DNA of 36,953 bases, taken from assembly GCA_028710285.1 (NCBI GenBank), contig JAQTUK010000003.1:1-36953 (forward strand). The letters run 5' to 3'. This DNA comes from Methylacidiphilaceae bacterium (GTDB lineage: Bacteria; Verrucomicrobiota; Verrucomicrobiia; Methylacidiphilales; Methylacidiphilaceae). Below are positions 17,666 through 30,133 of the stretch, in pieces (the first letter of the stretch is position 1; the number at the start of each line of letters is the position of its first letter). A model generated the notes under the pieces. That model saw only the letters and a list, made by a program, of their open reading frames with translations. It made no database searches and was not told the DNA's origin. The position numbers and the translations under genes were made by a program.

Positions 17666-19312
17666 ATGTTTCGCGTGCGGGGACCGCGGCGCGTGGGATC
17701 GACCGGATCCCCCAGTAGCCTCCGCAGGAAATGGATTGTGGGTATGTTGCGCCTTATGGAAGGGCATGCGCCGCTCAAGGGGCCTTGGAAACAGGGAGGT
17801 CTGCTGCTCGCAGTGGCGCTCTTGGGAGTTGCGCTCGGGCTGGGGATCCGCGAGCTTTTCCTGCCGTCTCCCAAGCCCGCACCTCCACCGCCCGCCGCCT
17901 CGGAGCCTTTGATTCCCCGCGCCATCCCGGTGCCGCACGGCTTGGAGCCGCACACGACCGCCGGTGGGCTGCTGCAAGAGATCAATCGGGAATACGTGGA
18001 CGTCCTCTCGCGGATTCTCCCCAGCGTTGTGAACATCTTCTCCGCGCGACCCGTCAGCGCCGACTCCGGAGAGGCGGTTCCCTCCACGGACTCGGAGACC
18101 CGCAACTCGCGACGCACACCCGTGGACGAAGAAACCTCCCTGGGCTCCGGTGTGATCCTCAGCCCGCAGGGACACATCTTGACCAACGCTCACCTGGTCA
18201 AGAATGCTCGAGAAATTCGCGTGCAGCTCTTCGACGGCCGACGTTATCAGGCCAAGCTCCTCGGGCTCGACGAGCCGGCCGATGTCGCCGTGCTCAAGGT
18301 GGAAGCCAAGGGGCTTGTGCCCGCACTTTGGGGAGACTCCGACCGGCTCGAAGTGGGCGAGCAGGTTTTCGCCGTCGGCAACCCGTTTGGCCTCAGCGGA
18401 TCGGTCAGCCGCGGCATCGTGAGCGCCAAAGGCCGCAACCCGAATCTTTCCGCCTCTGGCTTCGAGAACTACATCCAGACCGATGCCGCCATCAACCCAG
18501 GCAATTCCGGCGGAGCCCTGATCAACGTGGAAGGGTTCCTGGTGGGCATCAACACGGCCATTTATTCGCGGAGCGGCGGATCGAACGGCATCGGCTTCGC
18601 GATCCCGAGCAAGCTGGCTCGCTTTGCCTACGAGAGCCTCGTCGCCCGAGGGAAAGTCGTTCGCGGATTCCTGGGCGTTGAGGCCCAAGAAGTGGATGAA
18701 GACATGCAGCAGGCCTTCAGCCTGCCCGACACCTCGGGAGCGCTCGTGACGCGGGTCGAGCCGGGCTCCCCGGCGGCAAAGGCGGGGATCCGTCGTGGAG
18801 ACGTGATTGTCCGGTATCACGGGATGAATGTGCGCGATCCGGCGGAGCTACGGCTCTATGTTTCCGAGACGTCGGCTTCCGCCGAAATCCCCATCATCTT
18901 TTATCGGGACGGCCGGTCCCTGACGGTGCAGGCTCAAATTACAGAACAGCCGGAGCAAGGCAGCCGCACCGAGGAAGGCTCTCGGTGGCAAGTCGTCCGA
19001 ACCGGGGATCTCGGCAACGCTTTCGCCGGCCTGCAGATCGTCAACCTGGACGAGGGCTTGCGCGCGCAATTGGGGCTTCAGCCCCATGCCGCCGGCGTCT
19101 ATGTCGTCGACGTCGAGGAAGGGGCGCCGTCTCTGGACCTCCTTCAACCCGGGGATGTCATCGAGGAGATCCGCAAGGTCGGCAAGCCCTCGGACAAGGT
19201 CCGCAACATCGGAGATCTCCTCCGGATCGCCGCAGGGGAGCATGGCAAGGAGCCGGTTCTTTTCTACATCCGCCGGGGCGGCGCGCAGACTTTCGTGCTT
19301 GTTCGACCCTGA
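17666..19312 (+). CDS. HtrA/DegP-type serine protease with two PDZ domains
   Basis: N-terminal TM segment, catalytic motifs TNAHLV, PADVAVLKV, NPGNSGGALINVEG, then two PDZ regions. Start uncertain (MEGHAPLK also plausible). Confidence 0.93.
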   Translation: MFRVRGPRRVGSTGSPSSLRRKWIVGMLRLMEGHAPLKGPWKQGGLLLAVALLGVALGLGIRELFLPSPKPAPPPPAASEPLIPRAIPVPHGLEPHTTAGGLLQEINREYVDVLSRILPSVVNIFSARPVSADSGEAVPSTDSETRNSRRTPVDEETSLGSGVILSPQGHILTNAHLVKNAREIRVQLFDGRRYQAKLLGLDEPADVAVLKVEAKGLVPALWGDSDRLEVGEQVFAVGNPFGLSGSVSRGIVSAKGRNPNLSASGFENYIQTDAAINPGNSGGALINVEGFLVGINTAIYSRSGGSNGIGFAIPSKLARFAYESLVARGKVVRGFLGVEAQEVDEDMQQAFSLPDTSGALVTRVEPGSPAAKAGIRRGDVIVRYHGMNVRDPAELRLYVSETSASAEIPIIFYRDGRSLTVQAQITEQPEQGSRTEEGSRWQVVRTGDLGNAFAGLQIVNLDEGLRAQLGLQPHAAGVYVVDVEEGAPSLDLLQPGDVIEEIRKVGKPSDKVRNIGDLLRIAAGEHGKEPVLFYIRRGGAQTFVLVRP

Positions 19313-19407
19313 AATGTTGTTTTTCCGCTTGTTCAAAAACCGCTGAAGCTGTTTTTCTTAAGAAAACGGAATTTACGACCGAATCAAGATTCGGCAGACT
19401 TAAGCTC

Positions 19408-20244
19408 ATGGGATACTGGCCTGGAGATGGCCGGGGAGAACCGGTTTTTCGATTACAGAATCGTCCGGTCTACCTGACCGACATCTTCATTGCATTTCAT
19501 TGTCTTTCGTTCGTGGTCGGCGTCTTGTCGGTCGCGACCTATCGGCTCGCCTGGTTCCAAGAGCTCTCCTTGAGCCCTCAGGCGGTGCTTTCCCAGGGCA
19601 AGGTCTGGCAGGTCTTCACCTATGCCTGGGTTCATTCCCCCTCCCTCTGGTTTGCTCTCTGGATGCTGATGTTCTTCTGGTTCGGGCGTGAAGTGGAGTT
19701 CGCTCTCGGGACGAAGAAGTATTTTTTCCTCTATTTCTCGCTCATCCTGGCTCCGGCGCTCTGCGCGGTCCTCTTCAGCCTGATCGACTCGAGCGGAGGC
19801 ACCTATTACGGTCCGGATGAGGCTCATATGGCAATCTTCGTGGCCTTTGCCGCACTGTCGCCTGCCGCCGAGCTCATCTTCGGCATCACGGCGAAGTGGT
19901 ATGCCATCGTCCTGTTGGCTCTATACGTTCTCATCGACATCTCCGCTCACGCCTGGACCCCGCTGCTCATGCTCAGCGTGGCTTCCGGCATCGCCTACCT
20001 CTCTGTTCGCATGCCGGATGTCTCCTGGATGCGTTTCTGGGGGCGGGAGTGGAGAAGGCGGACCCGCTCCCTCGCTTCTGCCCGCGCCCCGGCGCGGCAG
20101 AAGGGTACGAAAGCACCGCTCGAGTCGATCGACACAATTCTCGACAAGATCTCCCGAAACGGCATCGGCAGCTTGACCAAGTCGGAGCGGGAGGCCCTGG
20201 AGCGCGCGCGCAAGGCTCTTCTTCGGAAGGAAGAGCGGAAATAG
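19408..20244 (+). CDS. Rhomboid-fold membrane protein, probably non-catalytic
   Basis: Multi-TM; KVWQVFTYAWVHSPSLWFALWMLMFFWFGREVE; C-terminal IDTILDKISRNGIGSLTKSEREALERARK tail typical of rhomboid proteins; GxSG replaced by YYGPDEAHM. Confidence 0.75.
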   Translation: MGYWPGDGRGEPVFRLQNRPVYLTDIFIAFHCLSFVVGVLSVATYRLAWFQELSLSPQAVLSQGKVWQVFTYAWVHSPSLWFALWMLMFFWFGREVEFALGTKKYFFLYFSLILAPALCAVLFSLIDSSGGTYYGPDEAHMAIFVAFAALSPAAELIFGITAKWYAIVLLALYVLIDISAHAWTPLLMLSVASGIAYLSVRMPDVSWMRFWGREWRRRTRSLASARAPARQKGTKAPLESIDTILDKISRNGIGSLTKSEREALERARKALLRKEERK

Positions 20245-20445
20245 CGCAAGGGCTCCACGCTCCTGTGGCCTGGCAGCCAGGGTTTCCCCAGAACCTTGCC
20301 ACCCAGGCTCTGGCGGTTAGGCAGGGGAAAAGAGTCCTGGCGGCCAAAGGGGAGATACAGCGGAATATCTGTCCGGAGCCCCTTGTCCGGCCTATCCCGC
20401 GCACCGCTTGAGGGAAGAGACCGGCGCGGCGACAATCCGGGCCGT

Positions 20446-21678
20446 TCAGTGAAAATTGCGCACCCAGACGGTAATGCCGACCCCGAAAAAGACGGCAATC
20501 CAAATCAAGACGATGGCCAGGGCGTAGTTGGAGAGGCGGGCAACCGTCTTCCCGGCCACGTAGGTTCCCTCGGTCCTTCCCGCCTGCCAGAGCATGGCCA
20601 GAAGGAACGCGAGCCCAATGCCTCCGACGCCCAGAAATGTAGTAAAAAAGAGGAGCGTCGAGGACAAATCGAGATTCACCTTGTAGGTCATCGGATCATA
20701 TCCGAGCGGCAGGAGAGCGCCCAGGCGGATCTCCTCCCGGGCAATGCCAACGATCAGGGCGTAGAAGACAAAGATGCTCTGAGCGACGTAGCCCTTCCCG
20801 ACCAGCGATTCGGGCTTTCGATTCCAGAGCAGGAGAAGGATGGCGAGCAACGTCAGTAGCGTGATCCAGAGGAAGGGTCGCGCCACAGCCCTCTCGACTC
20901 CCGCAAACCAGAGGACGGCCAGGATGGACTGCGCCAGGAACCCCCACCGCGCCCATTGCCAGCCGATCCTCCGGCAAAACTCCCGATAGGGCGCGGGAAA
21001 GTCGCGTCGCGGGCCAAAATAGTCGGCGTAAGCCAAGAGAAAGATCCCTGTGCCGGCGGCAGCGGCGGCAAAGAAAAAGGCGAAGCGCGGAAAGGAAAAC
21101 GCATGCACTTTCAAGCCCGACATGTCGGGCACGCCCTGCGGCGCATACCACTCCAGCCATTTGGCGGGGAGGATCGACTGAACGGAGAGGACGTGCATCA
21201 CGAACCCGTTCAGCGCAAAGAGGAGGATCGCCGCCACGGCCCAAAGGAGCTCGGCGGCGCCGGCCCCCTCCTTGTTGCGGAAGGAAAAGATAAACCAGCA
21301 GGTGTATCCGAGCCCAAGCGCATAGATGAATCCCATGACCCATGCTGCGGAGAGAACATTCGACGCGTACCACATCGGATCATAGATAACCTGGGTGAAG
21401 AGCAGCGGAGCCACGCCCACGACGATCGCCAGGGAGAGCGCCACCTTGGTAACCTGGGTCATCGCCCGGGATAGGCGACCCCATAAGGGGTCCTCTCGCC
21501 GGAGATACCCGGCGATCGCCAGCGCTGCTCCTCCCAGGACCAGGTTGACGAAGACAATGTGGATCGCCCAGGTGAACACCATGAGCCACTGGAAAAGAAC
21601 CGGCGGCGCCGGAATCCCCACGGGATCGCGCAAGAGATTGAGGATAGATCCAAGATCGGCATGGGAGGATGAATTCAT
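20446..21678 (-). CDS. Cytochrome bd superfamily-like integral membrane subunit (CydA'-like)
   Basis: Multi-TM; FQWLMVFTWAIHIVFVNLVLGGAALAIAGYLRR then VTKVALSLAIVVGVAPLLFTQVIYDPMWYASNVLSAAWVMGFIYALGLGY, similar in layout to CydA helices I-III; next to a second CydA-like gene. Confidence 0.65.
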   Translation of the reverse strand: MNSSSHADLGSILNLLRDPVGIPAPPVLFQWLMVFTWAIHIVFVNLVLGGAALAIAGYLRREDPLWGRLSRAMTQVTKVALSLAIVVGVAPLLFTQVIYDPMWYASNVLSAAWVMGFIYALGLGYTCWFIFSFRNKEGAGAAELLWAVAAILLFALNGFVMHVLSVQSILPAKWLEWYAPQGVPDMSGLKVHAFSFPRFAFFFAAAAAGTGIFLLAYADYFGPRRDFPAPYREFCRRIGWQWARWGFLAQSILAVLWFAGVERAVARPFLWITLLTLLAILLLLWNRKPESLVGKGYVAQSIFVFYALIVGIAREEIRLGALLPLGYDPMTYKVNLDLSSTLLFFTTFLGVGGIGLAFLLAMLWQAGRTEGTYVAGKTVARLSNYALAIVLIWIAVFFGVGITVWVRNFH

Positions 21679-21711
21679 CGCCTGCGTTCTCCTTTGCTCT
21701 CGCCTGGGCGG

Positions 21712-23100
21712 CTAGCGGATTTCCGGGGATTTTGGTTTCACGGCGGAAAGAGTTGCCGGCCCTTCGGAGGAATGGGCGATAAAGTAGGCGAGCGCGTCTC
21801 TCTCCTTTTCCGAAAGAGGAATTGCCGGCATGTACGGAATGGCGCCGGTGTAGAGCGGCCCATCGAGAAACGCCCGCACGACTCGGGGATCCGTCGTCCC
21901 TCCAAACTTCGCCGGCAGCGGCCGCAGAAGGCCCGTTTTTTCGAGGCTGTGGCAATTGGAGCAGGCGATCGCGGCGATGACCCGGCCGGCCTCCAAGCGG
22001 TTCTGAGGGGTAATCTCCTTCAAATCGGCGGGAACGAAGGGATGGAGCGCAAGCAGCCCATGCTCCCGCATGGCGGGGATCTCGGATCTGACCCCTTTCC
22101 CCGGGACATCGCGGGAGATCACCTGGTTGCCATAGATGTACTGTCCGGCCACGTACGGCTTTCGCAGGCTCTCGCGCGCTCGTTCCTCCGGCCAAAGGCC
22201 GAAGAGGAGAAGGAACGCCGTCATCGCGGCCGCCACGGGCCCGGGCAGCCAGGTAGGTTTCCAGGCGAGCCAGACAAGATAGAACGCCGTAGTCGCCAGA
22301 ATTCCGATGAGAAGTTGTGGCGTGTAGGCGGGGAGGCGGGCCGCCAGGATGATCTTGGCGTTCGGCGGCAGCGTCTGGACATACCAAAAAAAGAGCGGGA
22401 TGAGGGCGACCAGGCCAACCCCCCCCATCTTCGCGATGAACCGGGCGATCTCGGTCCGCTGTGCCCTGTCCTTGACGCCCGCAACGACGATGCTCCCGAC
22501 GATGGCGGCCGCCACGCACATGAAGGCCGCCCTCATCGACATCTGCGCGAAGATGTTGAGGTTGTAAAACCCGTCGAGCACCGATCCCGTTCGATACCAG
22601 CGATCCCCTCCGGGCCACATCATGAAGGAGAGGATTCCGATGATCAGGAGCAAGGTTTCCAGGGAAGCGATGGCGAAGAGCCAAGTGAGCTTGAGGTGGG
22701 TCTTCGCGTCGATCTTGCCGATCGTGTAGACCAGGGCATAAACCCCGATGACCTCCGTGACGAAGAAGACCCATTCGGTGGCCCAGACCCAGACGAAGTT
22801 GTGAATCAGGCCCGAGATGCCGCGTGGACTGGCCACCGTCGTGGAGTACCAGATGCCGGGACCGGTGACCGATCCCCAGATGTAGGAAAAGATCAGGAGA
22901 AAGATCCCGTACCGCCGAATGTAATCGAGCAGCCAGGGCTTGCCCTCGCGATATGCCTTGGTTTCCAGAAGCGCAAAGAGGAAGGCCGCCCCGATCGAGG
23001 TGTGGGAAGCCAAGATATGAATGGTTCCGGTGATCCCCATCACCCATCCCGACCCGATGTAGGGCACATACCAGGTCGGATACATTCCCAAGATTTCCAT
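21712..23100 (-). CDS. Cytochrome bd superfamily CydA-like subunit with fused C-terminal cytochrome c domain
   Basis: GTIHILASHTSIGAAFLFALLETKAY...YGIFLLIFSYIWGSVTGPGIWYSTTV...FVWVWATEWVFFVTEVIGVYALVYTIGKIDAKTHLKLTWLFAIASLETLLLIIGILSFMMWPGG (CydA-like helices); C-terminal heme c motif CSNCH plus a later Met (YMPAIPLSEKERDALAYFI). Confidence 0.72.
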   Translation of the reverse strand: MEILGMYPTWYVPYIGSGWVMGITGTIHILASHTSIGAAFLFALLETKAYREGKPWLLDYIRRYGIFLLIFSYIWGSVTGPGIWYSTTVASPRGISGLIHNFVWVWATEWVFFVTEVIGVYALVYTIGKIDAKTHLKLTWLFAIASLETLLLIIGILSFMMWPGGDRWYRTGSVLDGFYNLNIFAQMSMRAAFMCVAAAIVGSIVVAGVKDRAQRTEIARFIAKMGGVGLVALIPLFFWYVQTLPPNAKIILAARLPAYTPQLLIGILATTAFYLVWLAWKPTWLPGPVAAAMTAFLLLFGLWPEERARESLRKPYVAGQYIYGNQVISRDVPGKGVRSEIPAMREHGLLALHPFVPADLKEITPQNRLEAGRVIAAIACSNCHSLEKTGLLRPLPAKFGGTTDPRVVRAFLDGPLYTGAIPYMPAIPLSEKERDALAYFIAHSSEGPATLSAVKPKSPEIR

Positions 23101-23166
23101 CTCGAATCCCTCCAATGGCAGGGCGCGGAATCTGCCGCCTCTTCCCGCCCGGTTTCCCTCGTCTGT

Positions 23167-23180
23167 CTTGTCATGACAAG
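23167..23180. promoter_or_regulatory. Perfect 14-nt palindrome, candidate regulator binding site
   Basis: CTTGTCATGACAAG, fully self-complementary, 67-80 bp upstream of the CydA-like gene start (23100, minus strand). Confidence 0.45.
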
Positions 23181-23388
23181 TTAGGACGCCGGCGCGTAAT
23201 GCGTCAAGCAAGGCTCTCTGCCGACGCTCACGATGTGACAGTTTTTTCAAGTCCGGACCACGGAAGCACCGTTCCGCTCTTCCACTTCCCGTTCGGCGCA
23301 CCGCCCGAGACGAGGTTCCGATGAAGAAGAGCCGCCGCTTTCCGCTTGCGCTTTGGCCCCGCTCAGGGAAGGGTTCGCTGTCGTTAAG

Positions 23389-24168
23389 ATGGCAAAGGTC
23401 CTTGTGATCGACATCGGAGGCCGCAACGTAAAGTTGCTGGCTAGCGGCCAAAAGGAGCCGCGGAAGATCCCTTCGGGGCCCGCCTTCACCCCGCAAGATT
23501 TGGTTGCGCGTCTTCCTGAGGCCGTGGCCGGATGGTCTTTCGAGGCGATTTCGGTCGGCTATCCTGGACCGGTGTCCGGAGGGAGACCCGCTGCGGAGCC
23601 GCGCAACCTGGGGTCCGGTTGGCTCGGGTTCGACTTTGCAGAAGCCTTAGGGACCCCGGTCAAGCTGGTGAATGATGCCGCGATGCAGGCCTGGGGGAGC
23701 TATTCCGGTGGACGGATGCTCTTCCTCGGCCTGGGAACCGGCCTGGGAACCGCCCTCATCCTCGACGGCCTTCTCCATCCTCTGGAAGCAAGCCATCTCC
23801 CCTACAAGAAGGGGTTGACGTACGAGGAGGTGTTGGGAGATGCGGGGCTCGCGCGCTTAGGAAAGAAGCGGTGGCGCGCGGAAGTCCGATGTGTCGTCAA
23901 GCTCTTCCGGGAAGCCTTTCAAGTCGATTACCTCGTGATTGGCGGCGGCAACCGCAAGCTCCTCCGTTCCTTGCCGCCTTACGTGCGCCTCGGAGACAAC
24001 TCCTTCGCCTTTCTCGGGGGATTCCGCCTGTGGGAGGACGCGGCGCTGGAAGCCGCTCCCCATGCGGATCCGGCCCCCGCCTTGGACTCGGGGGAGCCCT
24101 CCTCGATCGCCCGCCAACCCTCCTGCGAGATTCCCTCCCCGGAAGATCCTGCTTCCTCCTCGGCATAG
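23389..24168 (+). CDS. ROK-family / polyphosphate-glucokinase-like sugar kinase
   Basis: MAKVLVIDIGGRNVKLLASG, SVGYPGPVSGG, KLVNDAAMQAWGSY, LFLGLGTGLGTALILDG, VIGGGNRKLL. Confidence 0.82.
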   Translation: MAKVLVIDIGGRNVKLLASGQKEPRKIPSGPAFTPQDLVARLPEAVAGWSFEAISVGYPGPVSGGRPAAEPRNLGSGWLGFDFAEALGTPVKLVNDAAMQAWGSYSGGRMLFLGLGTGLGTALILDGLLHPLEASHLPYKKGLTYEEVLGDAGLARLGKKRWRAEVRCVVKLFREAFQVDYLVIGGGNRKLLRSLPPYVRLGDNSFAFLGGFRLWEDAALEAAPHADPAPALDSGEPSSIARQPSCEIPSPEDPASSSA

Positions 24169-24265
24169 AGCAGGCGCCGACCTCCCGCTCCCAAGACGCC
24201 ATGCGCCTGCGGCGGCGACGATGCGACAGAGGAGAGGGGCCAAACCGGAAACCGAGCAAACCTCA

Positions 24266-25330
24266 ATGGCCTGGGTGCTGTTCCTCGACTTGGATGCCTT
24301 CTTCGCCGCGGTTGAGCTTTTGCGCCGCCCTTCCCTGCGGACCGAGCCCGTGGTCGTTGCAGTCGGCCATCCGGGAGGACGAGGAGTCGTCTCGACGGCA
24401 AGCTATCCCGCCCGCCGCTTTGGGATTCGCAGCGGCATGCCGCTGCGGCGCGCCATCGCGCTCTGCCCGCACCTCCTTGTCCTCCCCGCTCGCCATCATC
24501 TCTACTCGGCCTATTCGGAGAAGGTTCGGCGCCTGCTGCGCGCCCGTTTCGGCAAGGTGGAAGCTCTCTCGATCGACGAAGCCTGCGCCGAGCTGCCGGA
24601 GGGCGCAGATCCGAAAAGGGTCGCCCAATCGGTCCAGGATGAGGTGGCGCGCGATCTCGATCTTTCCTGCACCGTCGCCGTCGCCGCGAACAAGCTTGTC
24701 GCCAAGGTCGCCTGCGATACGGTGAAACCGCACGGAACGATCGTGGTCCCCCAGGGCGCGGAGGAGGGGTTCCTCGCCCCGCTTCCCGTGGAAAAGCTTC
24801 CAGGCGTCGGCCCGAGAACCCATGCACGCCTACGGGAGATGGGTGTCCGGACGATCGGCGAGCTGGCCGCCCGGTCTCGGGAGATGCTGGTTCGGGAGTT
24901 CGGGAAGCAGGGGGCTTACCTATGGGAGGCCGCCCACGGTATCGATACGACGCCCGTTCAGCCGGAATGGGAGCCCAAGTCGATCAGCCGCGAAACCACC
25001 TTCGAACGGGATCAGGCGGATTGGGTTCTTTTTCGCCGGGTCTTGGATCAGTTCGGCCGTGAGGTGGCCGAAGAGCTCCAAGGGGATCGCCTCCTGGCGA
25101 AGACGGTCACGGTGAAGCTCCGCTATGGCAATTTCGAAACTCTCTTCCGCCAGATGACGTTGCCCGTGGCCACAGCCAACCCGAAGGAGATCGCCGAATG
25201 CGCCGTCCGCCTGCTCCAGGCGGCATGGCAGGGGCAGAGACCGCTCCGGCTTGTCGGCTTGGCGGTGCATGGGCTGGTTCGTCCCTGGCCAAAAGATGTT
25301 TCCGACTCCCGGGGACTCTGGCAGGGGTGA
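24266..25330 (+). CDS. dinB: DNA polymerase IV (Y-family)
   Basis: MAWVLFLDLDAFFAAVELLRRP, VVSTASYPARRFGIRSGMPLRRA, YSEKVRRLLRARFGKVEALSIDEA, LPGVGPRTHARLREMGVRTIGELA. Confidence 0.92.
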   Translation: MAWVLFLDLDAFFAAVELLRRPSLRTEPVVVAVGHPGGRGVVSTASYPARRFGIRSGMPLRRAIALCPHLLVLPARHHLYSAYSEKVRRLLRARFGKVEALSIDEACAELPEGADPKRVAQSVQDEVARDLDLSCTVAVAANKLVAKVACDTVKPHGTIVVPQGAEEGFLAPLPVEKLPGVGPRTHARLREMGVRTIGELAARSREMLVREFGKQGAYLWEAAHGIDTTPVQPEWEPKSISRETTFERDQADWVLFRRVLDQFGREVAEELQGDRLLAKTVTVKLRYGNFETLFRQMTLPVATANPKEIAECAVRLLQAAWQGQRPLRLVGLAVHGLVRPWPKDVSDSRGLWQG

Positions 25331-25392
25331 GCAGGGAGGGCGGACGGCGAAGGTTGTCTAGTTCCCTTTCCGACGATAGATTTAGGCCTATC

Positions 25393-28724
<3,332 letters not shown>

Positions 28725-28795
28725 ACGCTCCGCCTCGCGTCCCCTCTCGCATTTTCCGGGTTGCTCGACGGTCCTCCTCCGTGGAAACTGAACGC

Positions 28796-29281
28796 ATGCC
28801 CTCGTTCGATATCGTTTCGGAAGTAGATGAGCAGGAGGTGGCGAATGCGCTCAATCAAGCGCGCAAGGAAATTACCAATCGCTTCGACCTCAAAGGGGCG
28901 GGCGCCGAAATCGACTACGAGCGCCCTGCCCTCCGTTTGCGAGCAAACGATGCATTCAAACTTTCGGTGATCCGGGAGATCCTGCTGGGCAAGCTGGCCC
29001 GCCGGAACGTGAGCCTGAAGAATATCGAAATCAAGCCTCCTTCGGTTTCTTCCACGGGAAAGGCGTCTCAAGAGCTCGTAGTCAAGCAGGGTCTGGACTC
29101 GGATGCCGCCCGGGTCCTCACCCACGCCGTACGCGAAACGGGCCTGAAGGTCCAAGCGCAAATCCAAGGGGAGCAGGTGCGCGTCACCGGAAAGAACCGA
29201 GACGATCTGCAGCAGGTCATCACCGCCTTGCGCGGCAGGGACTTCCCCCACGCGCTCTCCTTTCAAAACTTTCGCGATTAG
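28796..29281 (+). CDS. yajQ: YajQ-family nucleotide-binding protein
   Basis: MPSFDIVSEVDEQEVANALNQARKEITNRFDLKG...VIREILLGKLARRNVSLKNIE...KVQAQIQGEQVRVTGKNRDDLQQVITALR. Confidence 0.95.
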   Translation: MPSFDIVSEVDEQEVANALNQARKEITNRFDLKGAGAEIDYERPALRLRANDAFKLSVIREILLGKLARRNVSLKNIEIKPPSVSSTGKASQELVVKQGLDSDAARVLTHAVRETGLKVQAQIQGEQVRVTGKNRDDLQQVITALRGRDFPHALSFQNFRD

Positions 29282-29344
29282 CCGCTGGCTTCCGACGGGA
29301 AGCTTTCCTGGGAAGGAGCATCGAAACGCGGGCCGTGCCGTCCT

Positions 29345-30133
29345 CTACCGCGAGCGGGGAGAAGCCCTATTTCCGGGACGAGGCGGGATGAGCCATCGTT
29401 CTCCCAGGATTCGCAACCCTTGCAAGGTCAAATTCGGCCGCACGCCGCAGACTTCGGGCAGTCCGCGCACCACCAAGGCCGCATGTCCCCCGGTCGCCAC
29501 GGCGGTCAATCGGTTCACGCCAAGCTCCTTGCGGATGCCCTCGAGCAGGCCGTGGATCATTCCTCGATACCCGTGAATGGCCCCAACCCGAATGGCTTCG
29601 ACGGTGCTCCGGCCGAAACCCCGATTGGGCTCCGCGAGACGGACTTTCGGTAAAAGCGCGGTTCGCTCGTGCAGGTAACGGGTCATCAGGTCGAGTCCGG
29701 GAGCGATGACTCCTCCACAGAAGGCGCCCGAGGCACTCACGATATCGAAGTTGGTAGCGGTCCCGAAATCGACGACGACGACCGGAGGATGCCAGAAATG
29801 GAGCGCTGCGGCCGCGTTGGCCAGCCGATCCGCCCCAATCTCCGCTGGATTGGGATAATCGAGGGGGAAGCCGAGCGGCGCCCGTCCATGGACAAGAAAA
29901 AGGCTCTTGGCAAAAACCGAGCGAAACAAGCTGGTTCGGGAGGGAACCACGCTTCCCAGCACAAGAGGAACCGATGGATATCGAGCGGCTAGGGAAAGAA
30001 GGTATGGCTCGTCGACGTCCGCCGTGGCTTTCCGTTGAAGTTCGCAGAGCCGGCCCTTCCGAACTGCCGCGATTTTCGTAAAGGAATTGCTGACGTCAGC
30101 GACGAGAAAGATCGCCGGCAAGCTTTCTCCCAT
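29345..30133 (-). CDS. coaX: Type III pantothenate kinase
   Basis: IFLVADVSNSFTKIA, NPAEIGADRLANAAAA, VVDFGTATNFDIVSASGAFCGGVIAPG, VGAIHGYRGMIHGLL, AVATGGHA. 5' end overlaps the upstream fabZ-like ORF. Confidence 0.88.
   Translation of the reverse strand: MGESLPAIFLVADVSNSFTKIAAVRKGRLCELQRKATADVDEPYLLSLAARYPSVPLVLGSVVPSRTSLFRSVFAKSLFLVHGRAPLGFPLDYPNPAEIGADRLANAAAALHFWHPPVVVVDFGTATNFDIVSASGAFCGGVIAPGLDLMTRYLHERTALLPKVRLAEPNRGFGRSTVEAIRVGAIHGYRGMIHGLLEGIRKELGVNRLTAVATGGHAALVVRGLPEVCGVRPNLTLQGLRILGERWLIPPRPGNRASPRSR

Noticed and set aside
15271-18186. 971-aa minus-strand ORF
   Set aside because: Antisense to rnhC and the first HtrA gene and out of frame with mutY and the DAHP synthase gene; low-complexity Arg/Pro/Gly-rich translation typical of high-GC shadow ORFs. 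Sense genes have clear family motifs.
21694-23184. 496-aa plus-strand ORF
   Set aside because: Antisense to the CydA-like/cytochrome c gene; charged low-complexity translation.
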